Source of the DNA: Lindgomyces ingoldianus
Lineage: Eukaryota; Ascomycota; Dothideomycetes; Pleosporales; Lindgomycetaceae
Assembly (NCBI RefSeq): GCF_010093535.1
Contig: NW_022985220.1
Location: forward strand, 1 to 64,000
Length of the DNA: 64,000 nucleotides
Direction of reading: 5' to 3'
Under the pieces are notes generated by a model. It worked only from the letters and a program-made list of their open reading frames with translations. It did no database searches and was not told the DNA's origin. Below, piece by piece: positions 23,050-34,010 of the stretch; within the stretch, counting starts at the first letter, position 1, and each line of letters begins with the position of its first letter. The position numbers and the translations under genes are program-made.

Positions 23050-23592
23050 TCAGATCTCAAGATCTTCCAACAAATCCCATTTCTCCTCCTCAATCCACTC
23101 CTCGACCAATACTCCACTCCCAGCTGGAATCTTCGCAACATGCTCGGCCCCATCAACCTCGTAGATGGCAACATTAGGCTCCACACATGGCTCATTGACA
23201 TCGCGTTTCGTACCACCACCCTTAAGCCACTTGGCTGAAGGAACTAACATCCGATTAAATAATATTTCTTTTCAAATATCTCCCCGAATTCAGCTCTCGG
23301 AGCACTTACCAGGATAACTGAACCCAATACACTTATTCGTCACCTTATTCGGATTTTTGAAGGTCCCTGAATTGCCCTTATTACAGTCGGTACCGCTCCA
23401 GACCTGGAATCGGCTGTCGGCGGGCAGGCTCCAGAGAAGCTCAGAGCGAGCTGTGCCAAGGTTGCAGCAGTTGCCTTCTTGGATCCCGTTGCAACAGACT
23501 TTTGTGCCGCTGCAGGACGAGCCGGTGGTGCGGCATATATCGGCGGCTGAGGCGAAGCCGGTGATTAGGGCGAGGAAGGTGAGGGGCTGCAT
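23050..23592 (-). CDS. Small secreted cysteine-rich protein (candidate effector)
   Basis: Two exons, 23592-23310 and 23243-23050, joined across a 66-bp intron (donor GTAAGTGCTC, acceptor ATGTTAG). The product is 158 residues. Residues 1-17 form a signal peptide (M-Q-P-L-T-F-L-A-L-I-T-G-F-A-S-A-A). The mature part has nine cysteines, including two CC pairs (K-V-C-C and N-C-C-N). The C-terminal exon is acidic and ends in L-L-E-D-L-E-I. No family is recognised. The size, signal peptide and cysteine content suit an apoplastic or effector-like protein, but that role is inference. It lies about 90 bases from the edge of a RIP-mutated repeat block, a common setting for fast-evolving secreted proteins. 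Confidence 0.75.
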
Positions 23593-24275
23593 TTTGGATA
23601 ATAGAAGCGAGGGAATTGAGGATGAGGGTTAAGGGAAGCTGCTACTGTCGATGAATAGTGAGGGTCATCTGAAGAGAAGGGCCTGCGTAATTTATACTTC
23701 CATTGCTCGCATCTTCGTGAGAAATACGCTGCACTTTTTACAACACCCTTCCCATCAATATCCTCGACGATGACAAGCCTTCCTCCATTTCCGTATCTAG
23801 GCTATAAAACGGTCGGAGTCGGTACAACCCAAAATTAATCCCTCTTCCCATCTGGTTAAATCCGTAACCAATATTCCTTGCAAAAACACTATTCAGGAGA
23901 TGGGTAGAAGCAGGTGAGCTGCTGTGTTTCATTGCCTGGCATCCCAGATTGACATCACGTGAACAACTTTCTTCTAGAGCCCACCGCCCATACAAATCTC
24001 ACGCTGATTTGTCATACACAATTACCATGGAGAGAAGGTAAAGGTCAGGCTTTATTGAGACCTGAGTTCAGTGCTTGTCATCTTCATTTGAAGGCTGCGG
24101 GTAATCCTTGGACTTAGTCAGGGTGTCGTGAAAAACATGACATTCAATAATTGTATAGATGCCGATTCAATACAATCTTAACTTGATACAATAAATTCCG
24201 AAGCATTATCATTGACCAGTTTCGTATGCCACTACTCCGCAAGCTACATTCGATATCTGACTTCACTCCCCGCAT
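23593..24275. other. Intergenic, no gene seen
   Basis: Holds the upstream region of the secreted protein gene and the 3' side of the F-box gene. An 85-codon frame on the minus strand (23738-23995) has no recognisable domain and I do not treat it as a gene. Confidence 0.5.
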
Positions 24276-25715
24276 TCAATCCTCTCTCTCCCACCCCACA
24301 AGCGGATTCGCCTCTCTCTCCCTCAAAACATACTCGTGCATCTCATTATTAGGCGGATTCCTTACATACTGATTCCCAAACTCCATTCCTTTAGCTTCAT
24401 GCAGCTCAAAATAGTGTAGGTGCTCAAACTCCCTTAGCACATCCAACGCCTGAACCCAAGACCCTGAAAGTAGATATGGGCCATACAATCGCAGTGACGT
24501 CAAAGTGGTCCTCACACTGCTGGCAAATAGTTTTAGGTCTATCAGAGTGGTAGGGACGTTGCGGAAGTAGATACTCTTGAGTGCGGGGGTTTGGAGAGGA
24601 AGGGTAAGGAATTTACTGAGCGAGACGGTGGGAATTTCGTAGAAACAGGGGTAGTCATCGAGACTGAGATGCAGCTCTTCAAGCCGAAAGGAACTGAAAT
24701 ACGCGGTTGTGAGGGTGCACAATGCTACCATTTCATCGACAGGCCGATCATTGTTCTCTGCGTATGAGTCTTTGCGCGCCCACCTCTGCAAAAAGAAGTA
24801 CAAGTGCGTGGCGCGTGAGAGCGTTGTGCGAATCGTAGAGAGCTTAGCCTCCGAGAAGGATAAGCAGCGGAGATTAGCAGGCGCTGTGACTCTGATATCG
24901 AAGTGTTTAGGTCGGATATCCGTTTTGGCAAGCGTGGTGAAGAGATCCGAGATGATATAGGTAGGCGGAGAAGTATCCATCCCAGTCGTCCATGTGCCTT
25001 TCCATTGCGAACGATCCAGACAGCTCGAAATTAGGTCTTGTTCCGAAAGTGGCTCGTGGCGTTTTGAATCTTCCTTACTTCTGATCTCATAATCCAGGAC
25101 CACAATCGCCCTCAAAGCGGTAAACTTCGATATCGCATCTACAAGCCTCGTAACGTATGCCCCATCCCTCTTAACCTCTTCCTGATCCTTAAACCGCCTA
25201 ACATACTCTTCAAAAGTGGTCAAAATTAACTTCTGCTTCGCCGTTGCCTTCTCATTCTGAAATCCGTCAATTGCAACTGCATCCCATTCACCCGTAACCT
25301 GAAATGCATTATCTAGAGAAGCCGTACTTTCATTATGGTCGCGTCGGGCTGCCACACGGCGTTCCATCCGTTCAAGACGCTGATACAGATTTGATGAGGA
25401 ATTCAGTGCAAACCGACCCAGGCTCTCTGCGAGAAGGGTGTCGTAGTAGGATACGTCGACGGAGAGTTTGGTTATGCTTTTGGAGAATATGGGGTGGTTG
25501 GAGAGGGCTTCAAGATGGGTGAAGGAATTGGGAGTAATTGAAACAGAGGCTTTACTTATTAGGAAGGGGGAGCTGGCGGAGTGGAGCCTTTTCGAGACAA
25601 GGCGCACAGATTTGATCTCGGGGATTGTGAGATTGGAGAAGCACGCGCTTAGCAGTTCGTTAGGGAGAGCTTCAAGAGGCATTTTGGGTAGAGATAGAGA
25701 TGAATGATATGACAT
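24276..25715 (-). CDS. F-box domain protein
   Basis: Single exon, 479 residues, ATG at 25715. An F-box lies at about residues 12-52 (M-P-L-E-A-L-P-N-E-L-L...V-R-L-V-S-K-R-L-H). The rest is long, with leucine-spaced segments (L-E-E-L-H-L-S-L, L-T-S-L-R-L-Y-G) like a degenerate LRR region, as in many fungal F-box proteins. Such proteins act as substrate adaptors of SCF ubiquitin ligases through Skp1. The substrate is unknown. A second in-frame Met at residue 12, just before the F-box, could be an alternative start. The size is normal and no lesion is seen. Its promoter lies in the 240 bases before the next repeat block. Confidence 0.85.
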   Translation of the reverse strand: MSYHSSLSLPKMPLEALPNELLSACFSNLTIPEIKSVRLVSKRLHSASSPFLISKASVSITPNSFTHLEALSNHPIFSKSITKLSVDVSYYDTLLAESLGRFALNSSSNLYQRLERMERRVAARRDHNESTASLDNAFQVTGEWDAVAIDGFQNEKATAKQKLILTTFEEYVRRFKDQEEVKRDGAYVTRLVDAISKFTALRAIVVLDYEIRSKEDSKRHEPLSEQDLISSCLDRSQWKGTWTTGMDTSPPTYIISDLFTTLAKTDIRPKHFDIRVTAPANLRCLSFSEAKLSTIRTTLSRATHLYFFLQRWARKDSYAENNDRPVDEMVALCTLTTAYFSSFRLEELHLSLDDYPCFYEIPTVSLSKFLTLPLQTPALKSIYFRNVPTTLIDLKLFASSVRTTLTSLRLYGPYLLSGSWVQALDVLREFEHLHYFELHEAKGMEFGNQYVRNPPNNEMHEYVLREREANPLVGWERED

Positions 25716-26401
25716 TGAAATGTTTTTGCTCTACTCAAACAGTGGCCTCAGAGTCGATTGTATGGTCAGGAACTTCGAATCTAGGCTGAAGCGGAAAGTT
25801 GATTGCCAGATCTTAGTCAGATAGATCCACACCGCCGCATGTGGCTGTGCATACTCTACCGCCCGCGTGCCTCACCTCTCCCATCCTTGGCGTGCATCAA
25901 CAAATCCATGCACAGCTTGGTAAACCATCAAGGTCCAGGCCTAACTGCCGGAAATACTAATTCCTGTAGCTAGGGTCTAAGGATCTGGTATATCCAAAAA
26001 TCGGAGTATTTCTTAGCACTGCCCTTAGGATAGTTTTTCCCCTACTAAAATTGTATTAGAGATTAAAATTTTAACAACATCTACTATATATTAATTAAAA
26101 CTTAATAGAACTGCTTTAGGTAAGTTAAAGCTTTTAGTTTGTATAAAGAAGTGTGTATACTAGGTTTTTTAAGAGTAACAACGCGTTAAATTATAATGTA
26201 TTGTGTCTATAGCATCTCTAGCCTTTCTAGTTAGCTTTAACTACTCTAGTATATTAAACTAAGTACTTAAGAAGCTTAATAATTATATTTATATAAACCT
26301 TTATTTGTTTCTTTTACTTAGGCAGTTTAAAATTACTATTACTATAAGAGGTATCAAGCAGGAAACACAGGTCACAGAGAGGCAATGCAGGATAGCGGGG
26401 T
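25716..26401. other. Promoter side of the F-box gene, then AT-rich DNA
   Basis: Gene-like composition to about 25960, then AT-rich sequence without a recognisable domain up to about 26340, then a 60-base GC-balanced stretch into which the LTR element at 26402 inserted. Confidence 0.5.
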
Positions 26402-26692
26402 TGTAACGATTCTCATGAATCGTTCCATCTCAGGTCCCTTAGAACCTATCTAAAGGGTCTCTGTATCAGCCCTAACTATAACTTAACCCTGTCCTCTGCT
26501 GTTACCTCTATTTTCCTATATATTTAGTTGCACCTTACCTTTATAGCTAGCTTAGTAGTTTTCTAATATTCTTTATACAAGGCCTATAGGTGTTAATAGA
26601 ATTCCTAGGTTATTAAGTCCCCACACACTCCTATATGCCTCTAAGTAGATTCCTACCGCATTTAGACCTATTGCCTTGCCTGTGCTGTTACA
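26402..26692 (+). repeat. 5' LTR of element A
   Basis: 291 bp. Near its start is a perfect inverted repeat AACGATTC-TCAT-GAATCGTT. It is homologous to five other LTR copies between 26943 and 30161. Confidence 0.85.
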
Positions 26693-26942
26693 TTATATTA
26701 GAAAACTTGCTATTGCTAGTAATAGCCTTGTTATAATATTACACTAATTATTTATTTAACTATGTCTAAGCCTAAGACACGTCTAATTTAGTTTAGGTTA
26801 TAATACTTACACACTGTTATATTAAACTATTTAGTCTATAGATAGGATACTAGAGACCTTCTATTAACTAAAGCCTTTAGATTTAGAACTTTCTATCTCT
26901 TATAATTAGGATTACCTTTAGAAAAGTTGCGTAGAATGCGCT

Positions 26943-27233
26943 TGTAACAGCACAGGCAAGACAATAGGTCTAAATACGGTAGGAATCCACTTAGAGGCAT
27001 ATAGGAGTGCGTGGGGACTTAATAACCTAGGAATCTTATTAACACCTATAGGCTTTATACAAAGGATATTAGAAAACTACTAAGCTAGCTAAGAGAAGAG
27101 GTGCAACTAAATAATTAGAGGGAATAAGAGTAACTGCAGGGGACAGGGTTAAGTTATAGTTAGGGCTAATACAGGGACCCTTTAGATAGGTTCTAAGCGA
27201 CCCGAGATGGAACAATTCGTGAGAATTGTTACA
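26943..27233 (-). repeat. Nested solo LTR, inverted, TSD GCGCT
   Basis: 291 bp in minus orientation with a perfect 5-bp duplication GCGCT at 26938-26942 and 27234-27238. It is the same family as the LTRs around it. It therefore transposed into element A and then lost its body by LTR-LTR recombination. Confidence 0.9.
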
Positions 27234-27711
27234 GCGCTAAGGTAGAAACTTAAAGACTACTAATAACCTATTAGGATTAGAGACAACTACTAATGCCTAA
27301 CTCTTAACTACTAACCTCTAACCACTAAATCACTTCTAATAATGCCTTAAATTACTACTGCTACTCTAATAGCAAGAAACCTTTTAGGCACCCCTAACAA
27401 TACCTAATGCTACCTTACTAAACGCACGCCTAAGATTAATAACTGTACAGATAGCAAAGAACTAACGTTTAGACAATAGCAGGCCTTAATTAGTAGGCTA
27501 GGCATTAATGCAGATCACTATTAGAGCGGGTGCGCACGCATGGCGTTTAGTTTAGAGGACACTGCTTGCATTGTAAAGGAATAATTTAGAGCAAGGACAC
27601 GTAGCTAAATTAGACTAGTTTTAGTTTAAGAAGGCAGAGGACTTAACAGCAATACTTCCTACGCTGATAGGGACTATTAGTCTACAGAGGGGGGGGGGTA
27701 GTGTAACAATT

Positions 27712-27992
27712 CTTATGAATTGTTCCATCTCAGGTCGCTTAGAACCTATCCAAAGGGTCTCTGTATTAGCCCTGACCATAACTTAACCCTGTCCCCTGCT
27801 GCTACCCCTATTTCCCTATGTATTTAGTTGCACCTTGCTTTTATAGCTAGCTTAGTAGTTTTCTAATATCCTTTGTATAAGGCTTATAGGTGTTAATAGA
27901 ATTCCTAGGTTATTAAGTCCCTACGCACTTCTATATGCCTCTAAGTGGATTCCTACCGCATTTAGACCTATTGTCTTGCCTGTGCTGTTACA
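27712..27992 (+). repeat. 3' LTR of element A
   Basis: 281 bp, preceded by the polypurine tract and ending GTTACA. The hairpin near the start reads AACAATTC-TTAT-GAATTGTT. Confidence 0.85.
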
Positions 27993-28308
27993 GGGTGTAA
28001 CGAGAGTAAACCTTAGGGTTGAAGGCAGAGGTACGAAGGTCGAGGAGACTATATACCCCGTGCCAAGCCTAGGGTACTCAGGGGTTGGATAGCTGTAACA
28101 TAACTGTGACAATTACTAACTATAAAGGCGACTCTTTTTATATAGTTTAAAATATAAAAAAATAACTTAAAAGCCATAGCAGTGTTGTAAACTACCTAGC
28201 ATGAAGCTTAAAAAACCTACTAAAATTAGTAATAAAAATAAAGAAAGTCTATTTAAAAAGTTAATTAGTAGTAGATAAAAATACTAAGATAAATAAACAT
28301 ATTAGTTA
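27993..28308. other. GC-balanced patch then AT-rich spacer
   Basis: The first ~120 bases are GC-balanced, begin TGTAACGAGAG (27996) and come to a GCTGTAACA at about 28100. This could be a fragment of a different LTR. The rest is AT-rich. The minus-strand 63-codon frame here is not a gene. Confidence 0.35.
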
Positions 28309-30161
28309 TGTAACAATTCTCATGAATCGTTCCATCTCGGGTTGCTTAGAACCTCCGGAAGGTCCTTGTATCGGCTCCGACCCTAATCTAGCCCCGACTC
28401 TGCCCTGCCCCCTGCTGTTACCCCTATTCCCCTATGTATCTAGTTGTACCTCCTATGTAGCTAGCTTAATAGTTTTCTAATATCCTTTTGTACAAGGCCT
28501 ATAGGTGTTAATAGAATTCCTAGGTTATTAAGTCCCCACGCACTTCTATATGCCTCTAAGTGGATTCCTACTGCATTTAGACCTATTGTCTTGCCTACGC
28601 TGTTACATTATATTAAAAAACTTACTTTTACTAGTAACAGCTTTATTATAATATTATAGTAATTATTTGTTTAACTATATCTAAGCCTAAGACATGTTTA
28701 ATTTCGTTTAAGTTATAATTTTTACATACTATTATATTAAACTACTTAATTATATAGATAGAATACTAGAAACTTTCTGTTAACTAAAGCTTTTAAGTTT
28801 AAAACTTTTTATCCTCTATAATTAGAATTACCTTTAGAAAAGTTATGTAAAGTGTGCTAAAGTAGAAACTTAGAGACTACTAATAACTTATTAAAATTAA
28901 AGGTAACTACTAATGTCTAGCTAACTACCTTTTAATTTAAAAATTAAAATACACTCTAGCTATAGTAAGCCCTCTAAAGTTAATTAATAATTTATGTTAA
29001 TAGCTAAACCTACTTCTGCAGCTTTTAATGCTATACTTTTACCTAATTTAAAGTTAACCTCTAGTAGTATACTTATTAATAATTAGATTACTTAATTATA
29101 AGTATAGCTTAAGCAGCTAATTTAGCTAAAGACTACTAGTTAACCTCTACTAACTACTAAATTACCTCTAATAACGCCTTATACTACTTTTACTACTTTA
29201 AGTACAAAAGACTTTTTAAGTACTACTTAAACTTATTAAATTTACTTTACTAAATGTATGCCTAAGATTAGGATTTTTATAGATAGTAAAAAACTTATAT
29301 TTAAATAATAGTAAGCTTTTATTATAAATAGACTTAATATTAATTTAGATTACTATTAAAGTAAGCGTGCACAGATAGTATTAGTATAAGAACATACTAC
29401 TAGTGTTGTAAAGAATTACCTAGAGCTAGAATACCTAGCTAAATTAGACTAGTTTTAGTTTAAAAGTATAGATAATGTAATAAAGCTTTTATAAGCTTAT
29501 TTTATTACTAGCTAAAAAAGAAATAAGGTGTAATAAGCGTTTTAGATTCTTAGAATAGATAAAAAAAGCTATTTTTTACATTTAAAGCGCGCTTTATTAG
29601 TATAGCTATTAAAAAATTAGTATTCTAGTTAGATTAGTTTTTCTATCTATAAAAAAAGCTTTTTTCTAGCCTATAGGTACCTAACTATAGCTGTCAACAC
29701 ACCTAGGCAAACTTCTTTAAAGCTATAGTAGCCTATCTTACAGCGTATAATCTAAAGAGAAGGATCTATAAGAAGAATCTAGTTATTCTATCTAAATTAT
29801 CTTTAATAGTTAAATTACTTTTAACTAATAATAGAAACTATTAGTTTATAGAGAGGGGGTAGTGTAATAATTCTTATAAATTGTTCTATCTTAGGTTGCT
29901 TAGAACCTCTAGAAGGCCCTTATATCAGCTCTAACCCTAACCTAGCCCCAACTCTGCCCTGCCCTCTACTGTTACCTCTATTCCCTTATGTATTTAGTTG
30001 TGCCTCCCCTGTAGCTAGCTTAATAGTTTTCTAATATCCTTTTGTACAAGGCCTATAGTTGTTAATGGAATTCCTAGGTTATTAAGTCCCCACGCACTCC
30101 CATATGCCTCTGAGTGGATTCCTACCGCATTCAGACCTATTGTCTTGCCTGCGCTGTTACA
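28309..30161 (+). mobile_element. Short gag-only LTR element B, TSD AGTTA
   Basis: Two 299-bp LTRs (28309-28607 and 29863-30161) flanked by a perfect duplication AGTTA (28304-28308 and 30162-30166). The 1255-bp internal region is homologous to that of element A over its first ~350 bases and in the gag-like part (about 29270-29470). It is more RIP-mutated. It ends in a polypurine tract (GAGAGGGGGTAG). No pol domain is visible, so it seems to be a non-autonomous derivative. Confidence 0.85.
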
Positions 30162-30320
30162 AGTTATAAAAAAAAAGTGTATATTTTTAACCTACTATTT
30201 CTTATTACTTTAAAGACTATAGATAAAGTAAGTGTATATTATAGCTTTTTTTTATTTTATATAAAATAATTTAGTGTTTTTAATAAGTTGATTTTTAATA
30301 AAAAAAACTAGCTAGTAGTA

Positions 30321-30920
30321 TAACATACTCTATAGGCAAGTTACTTACACACCTAAGTTGCTTACTTTTACTAAGACTTTACTAAACTACTTTTTCTACA
30401 CTAATATATTTCTAATAACACTACTTAGATATGCTAAAAGAATATTAGATATAGCTTACATTTTAAGCTTTTAAATAACACTTTATAAATATACTAGCCT
30501 AGTTTATGCTAACATAGCTTAGATTATACTTAGTGCGTAAAAAATTAGCTCTATTAGCTATAGCTACTAGCTAAAAAGCAAATCCTTATATATATAGCTT
30601 AAGTATATGCTTAATAATTACTTAATTTTTATTATTACCTAGCCTTTATAAGTTAGCTATAAAATTAGCTTATAAAAGTTATTTAGTATGTTAGTTATTT
30701 ATTATTTTTTTAAAAAAACTTTATACATAGCTATAGTATATTACTTTAAAAGCGTTAGATTTTATTTAAAAGCCTAAAGTATAAGCTATATTTAATGTTC
30801 TTTTAGCATATTTAAGTAGTATTATTAGAAATGCATTAGTGTAAGAAAAGTAGTTTTATAGAGTCTTAGTAAAAGTAAGTAACTTAGGTGTATAAGTAAC
30901 TTACCTGTAGAGTATATTAA
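30321..30920. repeat. R1 element with ~150-bp terminal inverted repeats
   Basis: The left end (TAACATACTCTATAGGCAAG...) is the inverse of the right end (...TTACCTGTAGAGTATATTAA). The inverted match runs about 150 bases to the AAGCTTTTAAATAA region. Length is about 600 bp with no coding capacity, so it resembles a MITE. TA-rich termini fit a Tc1/mariner-like origin, but this is a guess. Confidence 0.6.
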
Positions 30921-31340
30921 GCTAGTTTATGCTAACATAGCCTAGATTACGCTTAGCGCGCAAATAATTAGCTATATTAGCCACAGCTACTAGCTAAGGG
31001 GAAAATCCTTGCGTATATAGCTTAAGTATATGCTTAACAATTACTTGCTTCTTATTATTACCTATTCTTTATAAGTTAGCTGTAGAATTAGCTTATAAAG
31101 ATTGTCTAGCACATTAGTTATTTATTATCTTTTAAAAGACTTTATGCATAGCTATAGTATGTTACTTTAAAAGTGTTATGTTTTATTTAAAAGCTTAAAG
31201 TGTAAGCTATATTTAATGTTTTTTTAGCGTGTCTAAGTAGTGTTGTTAGGAATATATTAGTGTAGAAAAAGTAGTTTAGTAGGGTCTTAGTAAAAGTAAG
31301 CAACTTAGGTGTGTAAGCAACTTGCCTGTGAAGTATGTTA
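30921..31340 (+). repeat. Partial R1 copy in tandem
   Basis: It repeats the sequence of 30492-30920 (GCTAGTTTATGCTAACATAG... to ...GAAGTATGTTA) directly downstream, without the left inverted repeat. It has fewer AT changes than its neighbour. Confidence 0.65.
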
Positions 31341-31743
31341 ACATTTAGTTATCCTATATAATTTTAGTAAGGAAAAAAAAAAGACATAAGGAATGCTTAG
31401 AAATGCTTTGATTTCTGCATATAATAGATCGGAACTGCTCCTATTATCCCATGCACCCCACTAAGATCGACAAGCTGCCCCTCTCTACAATAACGATAAT
31501 AATATATCTTCCTGGTGTCATAATGCATAAAAATTCCAACAAAAAAAAAAGGCGAAACAGCATCCACTGGATCATACCTCGAGTACACGGTGGGCCGCCA
31601 CTAACGTCATACGTACAACTACATATACATATCAGTCTTAGGATTTTGAATTTTGGAATACGTCAAAAGATGATCTTGCCGTTATTCCTCTCCTTAACTT
31701 TGGAAACGATCCAGGCGGTGCCGTGAACACTGCAGACGCGAAT
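31341..31743. other. Repeat edge and upstream region, no gene
   Basis: AT-rich to about 31380, then GC-balanced. No convincing gene is seen. It would have held the promoter of the dehydrogenase gene that follows. Confidence 0.5.
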
Positions 31744-33092
31744 ATGGCCGAGAAAATGAAAGCGGTACATTATGAGGCCCCATTCAAGGTTTCCGTGAAG
31801 GAGGTTGAGACACCGAAGATTCAGCATCCAGATGATGTGATTATTAAAGTGACGACCAAAGGTATTCAATCACTCTCATACGCGGCTTGAGGCTAAGTCT
31901 AGCTAGAATGATAGCGATCTGCGGATCGGATCTTCACATGTATCAAGGTCGCACAGCGGCAGAGACAGAACTTATCTTTGGTCATGAGAAAATAGGTGTT
32001 GTCATCGAAACCGGCCCAGGAGTAACGTTGTTGCAAGAGGGCGATAGAATTGCACTTCCGTTCAATGTTGCAGATGGAAGGTCTCGCAATGGTGAGGAAA
32101 GACGTACAGCATTCCTTATTGGGTGAGTAATAACACCTTTGCTCAACATTTCAACATTAGTAATAGGTGGCAGTGTCAATACAGGGTTCGCCGGCGGAGC
32201 ATACGGATATGTTACCATGGGGCCATACCAGGGTGGTCAAGCACAATTTCTGAGAGGACCTTGTGCCGATTCCAATGCATTGAAATTGCTGAAAGGAACG
32301 GAACATGAGGCCGACTTTGCGCTTTTGGCGGACATTTTTCCAACGGGATGGCATGGGCTGACTCTCGCGGGGTTCAGGCCAGGGAAGACTGTTGCAGTAT
32401 TCGGAGCTTATAGGCGAAGTTTCAAGCAATAGCCGATTACTAACATGTCCCAAGCCCCATTGGCTTGATAGCTGCTTATAGTGGCATCATCTGAGGCGCG
32501 AGTAGCGTATACGTCGTGGATACTGTATCCGAGCTGTTGGAGGCGGCGAAGAAGATCGGATGTATACCAATTGATTTCAAGAAGAAAGACCCAGTCGAAC
32601 AGATCATCGAGCTCAATGAAAGAATGGTAGATCGCGCCGTAGAGGCGGTGGAATATCAGGCGGTCGAGACTCCTGGAAGCAAAGAAAAGCCGAATATCGT
32701 TTTGGACCAGCTTCTCATGGTAACGAGGCCGACTGGTGGACTGGGGATCCCGGGTCTGTATGTGCCCGCAGATCCTGAAGCACCAGACAAGAAAAGCAAG
32801 AAGTGCCAGGTTTTGCTGTCCTTTGGGAAACTGTTTGAAAAAGTCAGTTACTCCAATAGACAACACTTTCACAGCTGATTATTCGCAGGGTCTAACGTTG
32901 GGAACGGGACAATGCAACGTCAAAGCGTATAACAGATATCTTCGTGACTTAATCATTTCCGGTAAAGCAAAGCCAAGCATTGTAGTCTCTCATGAGATTA
33001 CTATCGGTGGTGCCCCTGACGCGTATGAGAAGTTCGATAAGAGGGTAGATAGGGACCCGAAGGTGTTGATACATCCAAATGGACCCCTCTAG
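31744..33092 (+). pseudogene. Glutathione-independent formaldehyde/alcohol dehydrogenase, broken
   Basis: A zinc-type medium-chain dehydrogenase spread over five exons: 31744-31861, 31915-32122, 32174-32408, 32455 to about 32843, and about 32890-33092. Segments I-C-G-S-D-L-H, F-G-H-E, N-V-A-D-G-R and R-P-T-G-G-L-G-I-P-G-L-Y are typical of the formaldehyde dehydrogenase-like family. Three lesions are seen. The donor of the third intron, inside the G-A-G-P-I-G NAD loop, is gone (GCTTATAGGC), although a perfect TACTAAC branch site remains. An in-frame TGA lies at 32492-32494, where family members have Arg. The three structural-zinc cysteines of the lobe after A-D-G-R are Ser, Gly and Leu. The catalytic Cys and GHE remain. 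The gene is probably dead but recently so, because most of the frame is intact. Confidence 0.85.
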
Positions 33093-33283
33093 GGTAGAGC
33101 TTCAGCTTTAGGGTACAGCATGCATAGGGTGTAATTTGGACGTACATCAGCGCATCTATTTTTGTGTTCAACAGTGCACTCCATCTTAGATCGGAGCGCA
33201 AGCCTGATCATTGCCTGCTCATCTTCCCTAGTAGTGCATCATTAGTCGGGGGGTGCGCAATGTCGATTGACCTTTTCCGAAGC

Positions 33284-33823
33284 TTAAATAGTATCTTTTT
33301 CGACAACATAAGCCTTCACAATCTTCACCTCCTCCACAGGCCTATCCTCCCTATCCGTCTTTACCAATCCCAACTTCCTCACAATCTGCAGCCCGCCTGA
33401 CACCCTTCCAAATATCGTATGCTTGCCATCCAACCACGGCGTCGGCGCTAGCGTAATAAAAAACTGACTGCCATTCGTATTCGGGCCCGAATTAGCCATC
33501 GACAGAATGCCCGCCCCAGTGTGCTTGAGGGAGGGTGTGATCTCGTCTTCGAATTTCTCGCCAAAGATGGAAGTTCCACCACGGCCTGTGCCCGTTGGAT
33601 CCCCACCTTGGATCATGAAGTTGGGGATTACACGGTGGAATATGAGGTTGTTGAAGTAGTTGCGCTGGGCGAGGGTGGCGAAGTTTTGGCAGGTCTTAGG
33701 CGCATGCGTTGTGTAGAGTTCGACCGTGAATGAACCCTAGGTGCTTTATTAGCAGGTCTAGGAGAACGAAAAGAAATATTCCTTCCCTACCAAGGTAGTT
33801 TCAATTACAACCTCAGTAGCCAT
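33284..33823 (-). CDS. cyp1: Peptidyl-prolyl cis-trans isomerase, PPIL1-type cyclophilin
   Basis: Exons 33823-33791 and 33736-33284, with a 54-bp intron (GTAGGG...CACCTAG) after residue 11. The product is 161 residues, the usual length of the PPIL1/Cyp1 subfamily. The single cyclophilin domain includes F-H-R-V-I-P-N-F-M-I-Q-G-G-D, G-T-G-R-G-G, the M-A-N-S-G-P-N-T-N-G-S-Q-F-F-I-T block and W-L-D-G-K-H-T-I-F-G-R. The catalytic Arg, Phe and Gln are all present. There is no signal peptide or targeting sequence. PPIL1 proteins bind SKIP/Prp45 in the activated spliceosome and catalyse proline isomerisation; the role here is inferred from family. It is divergent from the ASC-1 homologue, with 187 bases between start codons. 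The symbol follows fission yeast usage. Confidence 0.92.
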
Positions 33824-34010
33824 CTTGAGGAGTTGTGTGGAGTACAATGACAGTCGTGGGCTAGTTACGACCATGTTGAGCTCTCACTGAGAATTTCATA
33901 TCGTGAAAGCCACAACTGCGCCACACTTATGTGTGGCTACAAAGCTGCTTCATTGATGAATCAGAACTGAAGTCCACCTCTCCAACACAATCTAACACGA
34001 ATCAACTAAC
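33824..34010. promoter_or_regulatory. Shared divergent promoter region (187 bp)
   Basis: Lies between the start codons of the cyclophilin (minus) and ASC-1 (plus) genes. No clear TATA box is seen. Both promoters must fit into this space or overlap. Confidence 0.5.

Larger units (their letters stand above)
26402..27992 (+). mobile_element. Short gag-only LTR element A (non-autonomous gypsy type)
   Basis: LTRs at 26402-26692 and 27712-27992 start TGTAAC and end GTTACA. A polypurine tract (GAGGGGGGGGGGTA) precedes the 3' LTR. The flanks share GGGT, a 4-bp match. The internal region is only about 0.72 kb once the nested LTR is removed. On the + strand it reads as a degenerate gag-like stretch (L-G-I-N-A-D-H-Y near 27500). 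No protease, reverse transcriptase or integrase is visible, so mobility would need enzymes from another element. An inverted solo LTR of the same family lies inside it. Confidence 0.75.
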
